NCBI RefSeq assembly: GCF_027497995.1
Contig: NZ_JAODBT010000001.1
Span: 1,700,488-1,764,487 of the forward strand
Source of the DNA: Stenotrophomonas sp. Iso1
Lineage (GTDB): Bacteria > Pseudomonadota > Gammaproteobacteria > Xanthomonadales > Xanthomonadaceae
Direction of reading: 5' to 3'
Length of the DNA stretch: 64,000 bases
Shown one piece after another: positions 51,424 through 60,264 of the stretch (positions within the stretch are counted from its first letter, which is position 1; each line of letters begins with the position of its first letter). A model generated the notes under the pieces. That model saw nothing but the letters and a program-made list of their open reading frames with translations. It did not search any database and had not been told where the DNA came from. A program made the translations under genes and the position numbers.

Positions 51424-53046
51424 ATGTCGCGTACCACCCAGTTGTTGGCCTGTGTCGTTGCCGGTTTCGGGCTGGCGCTGTTGGCGGGGTGCGGCAAGGC
51501 GCCAGAGCCGCCGATGCCCAAGGTGCTGCCGCAGGTGATTCTGATCGAAGCCGATTTGCCGCCTCGGCCGATGAAGCCGGAGCTGCCGCCACTGTTCGAC
51601 GATATCGAACGGCGCACATTCCAGTTCTTCTGGGACACCACCAACGAACAGAACGGACTGACGCCAGACCGCTATCCGTCGCGGCCGTTCGCCAGCATCG
51701 CGTCGGTGGGTTTCGCGTTGACGGCCTATCCCATCGGCATTGAGAACGGCTGGGTAAGCCGTAACCAGGCGGTGGAACGCACCCTGACCACACTGCGCTT
51801 TTTCCGTGACCTGCCAACCGGCCCGCAACGCACCGGCAAGGCGGGCTACAAGGGTTTCTACTATCACTTCCTGGACATGCAGGAAGGGCGTCGATACGAC
51901 AGCTGGGTTGAACTTTCCAGTGTCGATACCGCGTTGTTGTTGATGGGCGTGCTGTTCGCACAGTCGTATTACGACCGTGACGATGCACGCGAAAAGGAAA
52001 TCCGCCAGATCGCCGACAGCCTTTACAAGCGCGTGGACTGGCAGTGGCTGCAGCGCAACAAGCCCTTGGTGTCGATGGGCTGGTTCCCGGAGAGCGGTTT
52101 CATCCAACACGACTGGATGGGCTACAACGAGGCGATGATGCTGTACATCCTCGCCCTCGGTTCGCCGACGCATCCGGTGGAGCCGGACGCGTGGACGGTA
52201 TGGACGCGTACCTACGACAACGATTGGGGCGTGTACGAAGGGCAGGAGTATCTGGCGTTTGGCCCCCTGTTTGGGCACCAGTACAGCCATGTCTGGATTG
52301 ATTTCCGCGATATCCAGGACGCCTACATGCGTGAGCGGGGTATCGACTATTTTCTCAACAGCCGCCGTGCCACGCTGGCCCAGCGGGAGTACGCCATCGA
52401 GAACCCGATGCAATGGCGCGAGTACAGCGCCAACGTCTGGGGCCTGACGGCAGGTGACGGCCCGCAGAACACCACGCAGGAATACCGTGGCGAGCAGCGT
52501 CAGTTCCGCCATTACTCGGCGCGTGGAGCAGGCCTGCGCGAAAACTTCGATGACGGCACCATCGTGCCGTCGGCAGCGGTGTCGTCGCTGCCGTTCGCAC
52601 CGGAAGTGGTGATCCCGGCCACCGTGGAGATGCACCAGCGCTTTGGTGACTACCTGTACTCCAGCTACGGTTTCCTGGATTCGTTCAATCCCAGCTTCAA
52701 CTACGACATCCCGCTCAAGACCGGGCGCCTGATTCCCGACCGTGGCTGGGTGGCCAGCGACTACATCGCCATCGACCAGGGCCCAATCCTCACCGGCATT
52801 GCCAACTACCGCAATGAATTCGTGTGGGATGTAATGAAGAAGAATCCGTACATCCGCAAGGGGCTGGAGCGGGCCGGTTTCACGGGTGGCTGGTTGGCAC
52901 CGGAAGACAATTTCCAGCCGTTGCAGAAGGACGAGAAGGCCGCTTCGGCACGTGCCTCCGGCATTGCCGAGTCGCGCGCTGCGGCAGCTGCCGAACAGAA
53001 GGCGGCTACCGTGGCGCCGCCTGCTTCCAAGCCGAAGCAGCAGTGA
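51424..53046 (+). CDS. Lipoprotein glycoside hydrolase, PF10091 glycoamylase-like (GH144 type)
   Basis: A 540-residue lipoprotein: lipobox LLAGC (C23 from this start) and a catalytic region with FFWDTTNEQNGLTPDRYP, GFYYHFLD, SVDTALLLMGVL, WFPESGFIQHDWMGYNEAMM and a C-terminal YSSYGFLDSFNP, the pattern of PF10091. Characterised members of that family include GH144 endo-beta-1,2-glucanases; a beta-1,2-glucan substrate is an inference. The start at 51424 is preferred to 51406, which lacks a Shine-Dalgarno. A Ser/Ala/Lys-rich tail (residues about 505-540) ends it. The next gene follows after 7 bases. Confidence 0.85.
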   Translation: MSRTTQLLACVVAGFGLALLAGCGKAPEPPMPKVLPQVILIEADLPPRPMKPELPPLFDDIERRTFQFFWDTTNEQNGLTPDRYPSRPFASIASVGFALTAYPIGIENGWVSRNQAVERTLTTLRFFRDLPTGPQRTGKAGYKGFYYHFLDMQEGRRYDSWVELSSVDTALLLMGVLFAQSYYDRDDAREKEIRQIADSLYKRVDWQWLQRNKPLVSMGWFPESGFIQHDWMGYNEAMMLYILALGSPTHPVEPDAWTVWTRTYDNDWGVYEGQEYLAFGPLFGHQYSHVWIDFRDIQDAYMRERGIDYFLNSRRATLAQREYAIENPMQWREYSANVWGLTAGDGPQNTTQEYRGEQRQFRHYSARGAGLRENFDDGTIVPSAAVSSLPFAPEVVIPATVEMHQRFGDYLYSSYGFLDSFNPSFNYDIPLKTGRLIPDRGWVASDYIAIDQGPILTGIANYRNEFVWDVMKKNPYIRKGLERAGFTGGWLAPEDNFQPLQKDEKAASARASGIAESRAAAAAEQKAATVAPPASKPKQQ

Positions 53047-53053
53047 GCCGCCG

Positions 53054-54337
53054 ATGATCCGCGTATTGGCCACGATGCTGTTGATGCTGGTGTTGGCCGG
53101 TTGCGCGAAGCCGCACGAGGGCACCACGTTGCGGTTCTGGGCGATGGGCCGTGAGGCTGAAGTGGTCGGCGAGCTGATCCGGGAATTCGAGGCCGAGAAC
53201 CCGGGCATCCGGGTCGAGATACAGAACATCCCGTGGACCGCCGCCCACGAAAAACTGCTAACGGCCTATGCCGCTGACGGGCTGCCCGATGTCTGCCAGT
53301 TGGGCAATACATGGATCGCCGAGTTCGCTACGTTGCAGGCGCTCACCCCATTGCAGCCGTATGTGGATGCGTCATCGGTGGTGAAACCGCTGGATTACTT
53401 TCCCGGCATCTGGGACACCAACGTCGTGGACGGGGAGCTGGTCGGCGTGCCGTGGTATGTGGACACGCGTCTGTTGTTCTATCGCAAGGATCTGCTGCGC
53501 CAAGCCGGCTTTGATCACCCGCCACGCACCTGGGCTGAGTGGGATCAGATGAACGCTGCGCTGAAAAAGCTGATGGGCCCAAAGCGTTATCCGGTATTGA
53601 TGCCACTCAACGAATTCGAGCCGCAGCTGTCCTTCGCCCTGCAGCAGAGCGACCCCTTGCTGCGTGAGCAGGACACGCTGGGCAATTTCCGCAGCCCCGG
53701 TTTTCGGCGAACGCTGGCTTTCTACGACAACATGTTCCAGCAGGGCTGGGCGCCGAAGATGTCGGAGACGCAGATATCCAACGTGTGGGATGAATTTTTC
53801 CGAGGGTTCACCGCGTTCTACCTGTCCGGGCCCTGGAATATCCGCGAGTTCCGCCAGCGTCAGCCTGCTGGTCTGGAGGGCGAGTGGGGTACCACCGCCT
53901 TGCCGGGCCCCACGGGTCCGGGTGCCGGCATTGCCGGAGGTACCAGCCTGGTGGTGATGCGTTCTTCGCAGAAGAAAGACGCTGCATGGAAGTTGATTGA
54001 ATTCCTGTCTCGGCCGGCCATCCAGCAGCGTTTCTACAAAATCATTGGTGATCTACCGCCGCGTCGCAGCGCCTGGAATTCACCGGAGCTGACCAACGAT
54101 CCTCTGACGGCTGCGTTCGCTGACCAGTTGGAGCGGGTCAAGCCAACGCCCAAAGTGCTGGAGTGGGAGCGCATCGCCCAGCAGATGCGCATCGTCACCG
54201 AACAGGTGGTGCGTGGTGGTCTGCCCCAGGACGAAGCGGTGGAGCAGTTGGACCAGCAGGTAGATGACATTCTCACCAAACGCCGCTGGTTGGTGGAGCA
54301 ACGCACCGGAGCAGCAACAGCGGAGAGCGCGCGATGA
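53054..54337 (+). CDS. ABC transporter solute-binding lipoprotein (sugar type, family 1)
   Basis: The 427-residue protein has a lipobox VLAGC (C17), TTLRFWAMGREAEVVGELIR at the N-terminus and the family 1 body (WTAAHEKLLTAYAADGLPDV, GVPWYVDTRLLFYRKDLL), so it binds a mono- or oligosaccharide. The stop overlaps the start of the first permease. An N-terminal extension in the same frame lies inside the hydrolase gene and was not used. Confidence 0.93.
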   Translation: MIRVLATMLLMLVLAGCAKPHEGTTLRFWAMGREAEVVGELIREFEAENPGIRVEIQNIPWTAAHEKLLTAYAADGLPDVCQLGNTWIAEFATLQALTPLQPYVDASSVVKPLDYFPGIWDTNVVDGELVGVPWYVDTRLLFYRKDLLRQAGFDHPPRTWAEWDQMNAALKKLMGPKRYPVLMPLNEFEPQLSFALQQSDPLLREQDTLGNFRSPGFRRTLAFYDNMFQQGWAPKMSETQISNVWDEFFRGFTAFYLSGPWNIREFRQRQPAGLEGEWGTTALPGPTGPGAGIAGGTSLVVMRSSQKKDAAWKLIEFLSRPAIQQRFYKIIGDLPPRRSAWNSPELTNDPLTAAFADQLERVKPTPKVLEWERIAQQMRIVTEQVVRGGLPQDEAVEQLDQQVDDILTKRRWLVEQRTGAATAESAR

Positions 54338-55215
54338 AGCAGCGTTCGCTCGCCGGTTGGCTGTTCGCGGCGCCGGCCTTGATTGTGATCGGTGTGTTTT
54401 TCGGCTTGCCGGTTTTGTCCGCGCTGGCGCTGAGCCTGACCGACTTCGACCTGTATGCGCTGGCTGAGCCGCGCAACCTGCGGTTCGCTGGCCTGGGCAA
54501 CTATATCGATCTGCTGCAGACCCCGATGTTCTGGAAGGCGCTGGGTAACACTGCGTACTTCGTGGTGGTGGGTGTGCCACTTTCCATCGGATTGTCGCTG
54601 GGCGCAGCGATGCTGCTCAATGCACCGGCAGCGCGCTTCAAGGCCCTGTTCCGCACCGCGTTGTTTGCGCCGGTGGTGACCACGTTGGTCGCGGTAGCAG
54701 TGATCTGGCGCTACCTGTTCCACACCCGCTATGGGCTGGTGAACTGGGGGCTGGGCGAGATAGGCATCAATCCGGTGGACTGGCTGGGCGACCCGCGCTG
54801 GGCAATGCCAACCATCATTGGCTTCGCGGTGTGGAAGAACTTTGGCTACAACATGGTGATCTTCCTGGCCGGGCTGCAGGCTATCCCCAAGGACTTGTAT
54901 GAAGCTGCGCGCATCGATGGTGCTTCGCGCTGGCAACAGTTCTTGCATATCACCTTGCCGATGCTGGGGCCGGTGTTGCTGGTGGTGGGCGTGATCACCG
55001 TGTCCGGCTACTTCCAGTTGTTTGCCGAGCCTTACGTGATGACTCGCGGTGATCCGCTGCAGAGCACGGTGAGCGTGTTGTATTTCATGTTCGAGGAAGG
55101 TTTCAAGTGGTGGAACCTGGGGCGCGCTTCGGCGGTTGCGTTCCTGTTGTTCTTGATCATTCTGACGGTGACCACGCTGATGTTGCGCTTCGGCAAGCGC
55201 AAGGAGCTGGTATGA
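54334..55215 (+). CDS. Sugar ABC transporter permease (MalF/UgpA type)
   Basis: A 293-residue inner-membrane protein with six hydrophobic segments and the EAA loop (YEAARIDGASRWQQFLHITL) that docks the ATPase. ATGA overlaps on both ends show tight coupling with the binding protein and the second permease. Confidence 0.94.
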   Translation: MKQRSLAGWLFAAPALIVIGVFFGLPVLSALALSLTDFDLYALAEPRNLRFAGLGNYIDLLQTPMFWKALGNTAYFVVVGVPLSIGLSLGAAMLLNAPAARFKALFRTALFAPVVTTLVAVAVIWRYLFHTRYGLVNWGLGEIGINPVDWLGDPRWAMPTIIGFAVWKNFGYNMVIFLAGLQAIPKDLYEAARIDGASRWQQFLHITLPMLGPVLLVVGVITVSGYFQLFAEPYVMTRGDPLQSTVSVLYFMFEEGFKWWNLGRASAVAFLLFLIILTVTTLMLRFGKRKELV

Positions 55216-56048
55216 CCCGCGAGATCGGGCAATCGCGCTGGCATGCGTGGTGGGTCAATGGTGGGTTGGCCTTGTTGGCGGTGGTCAGCCTGGCGCCGCT
55301 GCTGTGGATGGTGTCGGTGTCGTTCATGCCTAGCGGGCAGGCCTCGCAGTTCCCGCCGCCGCTGTTGCCGACGCACACGACGCTGGCCAATTACCAGGCC
55401 CTGTTCGCACGCACCGGCATGGGCAACAACTTCATCAATAGCCTGTTGGTGTCGGTGGGTATCACGCTGGGCTCGCTGTTGTTCAACACGCTGGCCGGTT
55501 ATGCCTTCGCCAAACTGCGCTTTGCTGGCCGTGAGCGGATCTTCCAGATGTTGTTGGCAGCGCTGGTGATTCCGGCGCAGGTGGCGATGCTGCCGTTGTT
55601 CCTGTTGATGAAGCAGATGGGCTTGGTGAACACGTTTGGTGGCGTGGTGATCCCGGCGCTGGCCAGTGTGTTCGGTATCTTCCTGGTGCGGCAGTACGCA
55701 CGTTCGATCCCTGATGAACTGCTGGAAGCGGCGCGCATCGATGGTGCCAGCGAAGCACGCATCTTCTTCCAGATCGTATTGCCGATGCTCAAGCCTGTAT
55801 TGGTGACGCTGGCCATCTTCACATTCATGGGCGCATGGAATGACTTCATGTGGCCGCTGATCGTGCTCACCGACCAGGAGCACTACACGCTGCCGGTGGC
55901 ACTGGCCAGTTTGTCGCGCGAGCACATCATGGACGTGGAAATGATGATGGCCGGGGCGGTTGTAACGGTGTTGCCCGTGCTGTTGTTGTTCCTGTTGTTG
56001 CAGCGTTACTACATCCAGGGTCTGCTGTTGGGTAGCGTCAAGGGGTGA
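55212..56048 (+). CDS. Sugar ABC transporter permease (MalG/UgpE type)
   Basis: The 278-residue second permease has six hydrophobic segments and its own EAA loop (LEAARIDGASEARIFFQIVL). No ATP-binding subunit follows; the importer must use an ATPase encoded elsewhere, as shared MsmK/UgpC-type ATPases do in other bacteria. Confidence 0.94.
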   Translation: MTREIGQSRWHAWWVNGGLALLAVVSLAPLLWMVSVSFMPSGQASQFPPPLLPTHTTLANYQALFARTGMGNNFINSLLVSVGITLGSLLFNTLAGYAFAKLRFAGRERIFQMLLAALVIPAQVAMLPLFLLMKQMGLVNTFGGVVIPALASVFGIFLVRQYARSIPDELLEAARIDGASEARIFFQIVLPMLKPVLVTLAIFTFMGAWNDFMWPLIVLTDQEHYTLPVALASLSREHIMDVEMMMAGAVVTVLPVLLLFLLLQRYYIQGLLLGSVKG

Positions 56049-56164
56049 GCCTGTCGTTGCGCTTGGATACGCGGTCACACTTCGCTGTTTGCCGATGAAA
56101 CAACTGTCACGCAGGACGTCGTTCTCTGCGAAAATCCGGCCCGGATTGTTGGGCACGAATCGAG

Positions 56165-59100
56165 ATGCTGGTGATGAGTAAGCGCGCCGTCTGTCTGCTG
56201 TTTGCCGTGTTGCTGGGCACGAGCCTGCCGGCTGCGGCTGCGGTTCTGTCGAAGTTTGATGATGTCAACGCTTGGCAGTTGATCACCTCGCCGCAGGTCA
56301 GCGGTTCGTTGCGGCCGGTAAGCGGAAACAACGGCCGCGCGCTGTGCCTGGATTACGATTTCCACGAAGTCTCCGGTTATGCCGGCATCCGTCGGGAGTT
56401 GGATGTCACCTGGCCGGAGAACTACCAGGTCTCCTTCGAGCTGCGCGGTGATTCGCCGGCCAACGACCTCCAGTTCAAGCTCATCGATGCCAGCGGCGAC
56501 AACGTGTGGTGGGTCAACCGTACCGGCTATCAGTTCCCCAAACGTTGGACGCGGGTGGAATACCGCAAACGTCATATCGAAAAAGCCTGGGGGCCGGGCG
56601 AAGACAAGACGTTGCGGCGTAGCGCGGCGGTGGAATTCACCATCTACAGCAAGGTCGGTGGCCGTGGCACGGTGTGCTTTGACCAGCTGACGCTACAGCC
56701 GCTGCCGAAGGAAGACACTTCTGCCCTGACCACGACCGTCATCGCCGACACCGCCACCGCGTTGCAGCAACGCATCGCCGATGGCAAGCCGGACACGATG
56801 TGGATCAGCGGCGGCGTGAAGCAGCAGACCATCAGCCTGGATCTTGGCAAGGTGCGTGAGTTTGGCGGCGCGGTGGTGCAGTGGGTGCCGGGTCTGGAAG
56901 CCACGCACTACGTGGTGCAGGCATCGAGCGATGGCCGCGACTGGCACAAGCTGCGTGAAGTCACCACCGGTGGTGGGGGCCGCGATTGGCTGGCGTTGCC
57001 GGAAACCGAAGCGCGTTACCTGCGCTTTGACCTGGAGGACGGCCCCAGTTGGCGTTACGGCATCCGTGACATCAGTCTCAAGCCGTTGTCCTTCGCCAAC
57101 ACAACCAATGACTTCATCCGCTCGGTGGGCACTGATCTACCACGCGGGTCGCTGCCACGCGGCTTCAGTGGCGAGCAGCCGTACTGGACGCTGCTAGGCC
57201 TGGACGGCGGCCGCGAGCAGGCGCTGATGAGCGAGGACGGTGCGCTGGAAGCGGCCAAGTCCGGTTTCAGCATCGAGCCGTTTGTGGTGCTGGATGGCAA
57301 GGTGCTGGGCTGGGCCGATGTCAGTGCCAGTCAGTCGTTGCAGGACGGCTATCTGCCGGTGCCCTCGGTGGAGTGGAAGCATGATCACTTCGGCCTGCGT
57401 GTCACCGGTTTTGTGCAGGGGCGGCCGGATCAGGCGCAACTGGTGGCGCGCTATCGTCTGAGCAACACCGACAAGGTGGCGCACGAATACAGGTTGGCTC
57501 TCGCGGTGCGTCCGTTCCAGGTCAATCCGCCCAGCCAGTTCCTCAATACCGTGGGCGGCGTCAGTCGCATCGAACGGTTGGCCATGCAGGACGGGCAGGT
57601 ATCTGTGAACGGGCAGCCGCGCGCGTTCGCGGTCACCAAGCCGGATGAAACCTTCGCCAGCACCTTCGATGGCAAGCTGGATGTCACCCATCTTGCCGAC
57701 AAGCAGCTGCCTGGCTCGCATGAAGTAAGCGACCCTGCGGGGCTGGCATCCGGCGCGATGGTGTACACGCTGAAACTCGATCCAGGACAGAGCAGGGAAG
57801 TCGCTTTGGTACTGCCGCAGACGGGGCAGTGGCGCATGCCTGCCGCGTTTGACGCGGACAAGGCGCAGCAGCAGGTCGCCGCGATGTGGCGGCAGAAACT
57901 CGATCAGGTGCAGCTGCAGCTGCCAGACGCCGGTAAACCGCTGGCCGACACATTGCGCACGGCGTTGGCGCACATGTTGATCTCGCGTGTCGGCCCCAGC
58001 CTGCAGCCCGGAACGCGGTCCTATGCACGCAGCTGGATACGCGACGGCGCGATGATCTCCGAAGGCCTGCTGCGGATGGGGCGTGATGATGCCGTGCGCC
58101 AATACGTCGATTGGTACGCGCCGTACCAGTTCGAGAGCGGCATGGTGCCGTGCTGCGTGGATGCGCGTGGCAGCGACCCGGTGCCGGAAAACGACAGCCA
58201 TGGCGAGCTGATCTACACCATTGCCGAATACTGGCGACACACCGGCGATCTCGCCTTCCTGCAACGCATGTGGCCGCACGTGCAGGGCGCGTGGAATTAC
58301 ATGGAAACACTGCGCCTGAGTGAGCGCACCGAAGAAAACCGGGCGCGTCATCCGGGCTTTTACGGGATGATGCCCGCCTCGATCAGCCACGAAGGCTATT
58401 CGGCCAAGCCGGTGCATTCGTACTGGGACGATTTCTGGGCATTGCGTGGCTACAAGGACGCCGCTGACATGGCGGCAGCGCTGGGCCTTGAAGAAGCGTC
58501 GCTGACGATGGCGGCCTCGCGCGATCAGTTCCGTCAGGATCTGAACGACTCACTGCTGGCGACCATGCAATCGCACAAGATCGACTTCCTGCCTGGCTCG
58601 GTGGAGCTGGGTGACTTTGACGCCACTTCCACCACCATCGCATTGGCGCCGGGCGGTGAGCAGGGGCGCTTGCCGCAGCCTGCGTTGAACAACACTTTTG
58701 AACGCTATTGGGCGCACTTTGTTGAGCGTCGTGATGGCAAGCGCCAATGGAAGGACTACACGCCTTACGAATGGCGCAACGTCGCTGCGTTCGTGCGGCT
58801 GGGTTGGCGTGCACGTGCTACCGAGGCCAGTGATTACTTCTTCAAGGATCGCGCACCGCAAGGCTGGAACCAGTGGGCGGAAGTGGTGTCTTCAACGCCG
58901 CGCAAGCCGTTCTTCGTTGGCGATCTGCCGCACGCCTGGGTGGCATCGGATTTCGTCCGTTCCGTGCTGGACATGTTTGCCTATGAGCGTGAAGTGGATA
59001 GCGCCATCGTGCTGGCAGCCGGCGTACCAGCGGCATGGTTGGGCGGAAAAGGGATCGCCATCGACGGATTGCATACTGCGCACGGCACCGTGAAGTACAG

Positions 59101-59329
59101 CCTCGTCCGCAGTGACAAACAACTGACATTGCAGGTGCCGGAAGGCCTGCAGCTGCAGGCCGGCGGCTTGGTGTTGCCGTGGCCGTATCAAGGCACGCCG
59201 GGCGCAGCAACCGTCAACGGCGAGCCAGTGGAATGGATGGCCAACGAGCTGCGCATCACCACCTTGCCGGCCAAAGTCGAAATCGAAATTCCCGCCGAAC
59301 TACGCCGCAGCGAGCGCAGCCGGCGTTGA
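56165..59329 (+). CDS. Discoidin-domain protein with a C-terminal (alpha/alpha)6-type hydrolase domain
   Basis: A 1054-residue exported protein: signal peptide (about 1-26), a beta-sandwich resembling a carbohydrate-binding module (27-185), a discoidin F5/8-type domain (about 190-305, DLGKVREFGGAVVQWVPGL, RYLRFDLEDG), a long beta-rich region (310-560), and a helical catalytic region (about 575-985) with SYARSWIRDGAMISEGLL, VPCCVDARGSDPVPENDSHG and YWDDFWALRG. The acidic WIRDGA and DSHGE motifs recall six-hairpin glycosidases such as GH15 and GH94, but the family is not identified. It probably completes breakdown of the glycan handled by the genes upstream. ATG at 56174 is an alternative start. 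It is 116 bases after the permease gene. Confidence 0.8.
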   Translation: MLVMSKRAVCLLFAVLLGTSLPAAAAVLSKFDDVNAWQLITSPQVSGSLRPVSGNNGRALCLDYDFHEVSGYAGIRRELDVTWPENYQVSFELRGDSPANDLQFKLIDASGDNVWWVNRTGYQFPKRWTRVEYRKRHIEKAWGPGEDKTLRRSAAVEFTIYSKVGGRGTVCFDQLTLQPLPKEDTSALTTTVIADTATALQQRIADGKPDTMWISGGVKQQTISLDLGKVREFGGAVVQWVPGLEATHYVVQASSDGRDWHKLREVTTGGGGRDWLALPETEARYLRFDLEDGPSWRYGIRDISLKPLSFANTTNDFIRSVGTDLPRGSLPRGFSGEQPYWTLLGLDGGREQALMSEDGALEAAKSGFSIEPFVVLDGKVLGWADVSASQSLQDGYLPVPSVEWKHDHFGLRVTGFVQGRPDQAQLVARYRLSNTDKVAHEYRLALAVRPFQVNPPSQFLNTVGGVSRIERLAMQDGQVSVNGQPRAFAVTKPDETFASTFDGKLDVTHLADKQLPGSHEVSDPAGLASGAMVYTLKLDPGQSREVALVLPQTGQWRMPAAFDADKAQQQVAAMWRQKLDQVQLQLPDAGKPLADTLRTALAHMLISRVGPSLQPGTRSYARSWIRDGAMISEGLLRMGRDDAVRQYVDWYAPYQFESGMVPCCVDARGSDPVPENDSHGELIYTIAEYWRHTGDLAFLQRMWPHVQGAWNYMETLRLSERTEENRARHPGFYGMMPASISHEGYSAKPVHSYWDDFWALRGYKDAADMAAALGLEEASLTMAASRDQFRQDLNDSLLATMQSHKIDFLPGSVELGDFDATSTTIALAPGGEQGRLPQPALNNTFERYWAHFVERRDGKRQWKDYTPYEWRNVAAFVRLGWRARATEASDYFFKDRAPQGWNQWAEVVSSTPRKPFFVGDLPHAWVASDFVRSVLDMFAYEREVDSAIVLAAGVPAAWLGGKGIAIDGLHTAHGTVKYSLVRSDKQLTLQVPEGLQLQAGGLVLPWPYQGTPGAATVNGEPVEWMANELRITTLPAKVEIEIPAELRRSERSRR

Positions 59330-59348
59330 CGCAAAGCGGATGCGACCG

Positions 59349-59396
59349 CCTTCTCCCGTATACGGGAGAAGGTGCCCGAAGGGCGGGTGAGGGGCC
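59349..59396. repeat. Dispersed repeat, module 1 only (copy C)
   Basis: CCTTCTCCCG TATA CGGGAGAAGG forms a perfect hairpin, followed by TGCCCGAAGGGCGGGTGAGG. It is module 1 of the composite repeat found at 5121-5315 and 41363-41486, here without module 2. It may act as the terminator of the glycan locus. Confidence 0.8.
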
Positions 59397-59469
59397 GTTC
59401 AATCAAGTGGCGCCATGCAACAACGCAGGCAGCGACGTTGTCACGCGGCGCTGCATTCATGGGTACCCA

Positions 59470-59504
59470 TAAACAAAAACTGCGCCTCGAAATGCGAGGC
59501 GCAG
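59470..59504 (-). terminator. Terminator after eda
   Basis: On the minus strand CTGCGCCTCG and CGAGGCGCAG pair perfectly around a five-base loop, followed by TTTTTGTTT. It closes the glk-pgl-edd-eda operon. Confidence 0.9.
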
Positions 59505-59551
59505 GTCAGTAGACGGTGGGAGAGGGAGAGCTGCCGTCGTACCTGGAAAAG

Positions 59552-60211
59552 TCAGATCGCGCGTGCGCGCTTCACGATGTCTGCCGCCGCTGCGGCCGAC
59601 TGCTTCACCGCGTCCCAGTTGCCTTCGCGGATCCAGCTGTCCTGCACCATCCACGAGCCGCCGATACACACCACATTCTTCTGCGACAGGTAGTCACCTG
59701 CTGTCGTTTCGGTGATGCCGCCGGTGGGGCATAGCTTGAGTTCTGGAATCGGCCCGGCAACGCCCTTGATCATCGCCAGCCCGCCCACGGCTGTGGCCGG
59801 GAACAGTTTGCAGATGCGGAAACCACGAGCGACCAGGGCCAGCAACTCGGTCGGTGATGCCGCACCTGGTACCACCGGTAGCGATGCTTCGGCCAAGGCG
59901 TCGGCCATGTGCGATGGCGTGCCCGGTGTTACCAGGAAATCCGCGCCAGCATCAATGGCACGCTGCATCTGATCGACAGTCAGGACGGTGCCTGCACCCA
60001 CCACAACATCGGGCAGCTCGCGCTTGAGCATGGCCAGCGCTTCCATCGCCACCGGCGTGCGCAGAGTCAGTTCGATAGCGGGCAGGCCGCCTTCCAGTAG
60101 CGCAGCGCTGACCGCACGCGCCTGGTCGAGCGTATGGACGGTGACCACGGGCAGGATGCCGGCCGCGGTAAGGAGCTGCTCGGCGCGATCCTGGTGTTGG
60201 GCAATGCTCAT
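59552..60211 (-). CDS. eda: 2-keto-3-deoxy-6-phosphogluconate aldolase
   Basis: Eda cuts KDPG to pyruvate and glyceraldehyde 3-phosphate. The 219-residue class I aldolase has the Schiff-base lysine in CKLFPA (K135), the general-base glutamate E47 in IELTLRT and GAGTVL. It follows edd by 53 bases. Confidence 0.96.
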   Translation of the reverse strand: MSIAQHQDRAEQLLTAAGILPVVTVHTLDQARAVSAALLEGGLPAIELTLRTPVAMEALAMLKRELPDVVVGAGTVLTVDQMQRAIDAGADFLVTPGTPSHMADALAEASLPVVPGAASPTELLALVARGFRICKLFPATAVGGLAMIKGVAGPIPELKLCPTGGITETTAGDYLSQKNVVCIGGSWMVQDSWIREGNWDAVKQSAAAAADIVKRARAI

Positions 60212-60264
60212 CGTGTTCCTCTACTGATACGGGGAGCGCGCCGCGTCGTGGCGGCGCGTGGGGA

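Noticed and set aside
51400-53229. A 609-codon open frame on the minus strand
   Set aside because: Antisense to the PF10091 lipoprotein gene; composition is typical of a shadow frame.
55032-56156. A 374-codon open frame on the minus strand
   Set aside because: Antisense to two ABC permease genes with clear EAA loops.
57194-58417. A 407-codon open frame on the minus strand
   Set aside because: Antisense to the discoidin-domain gene, His/Arg-rich, no ribosome site.
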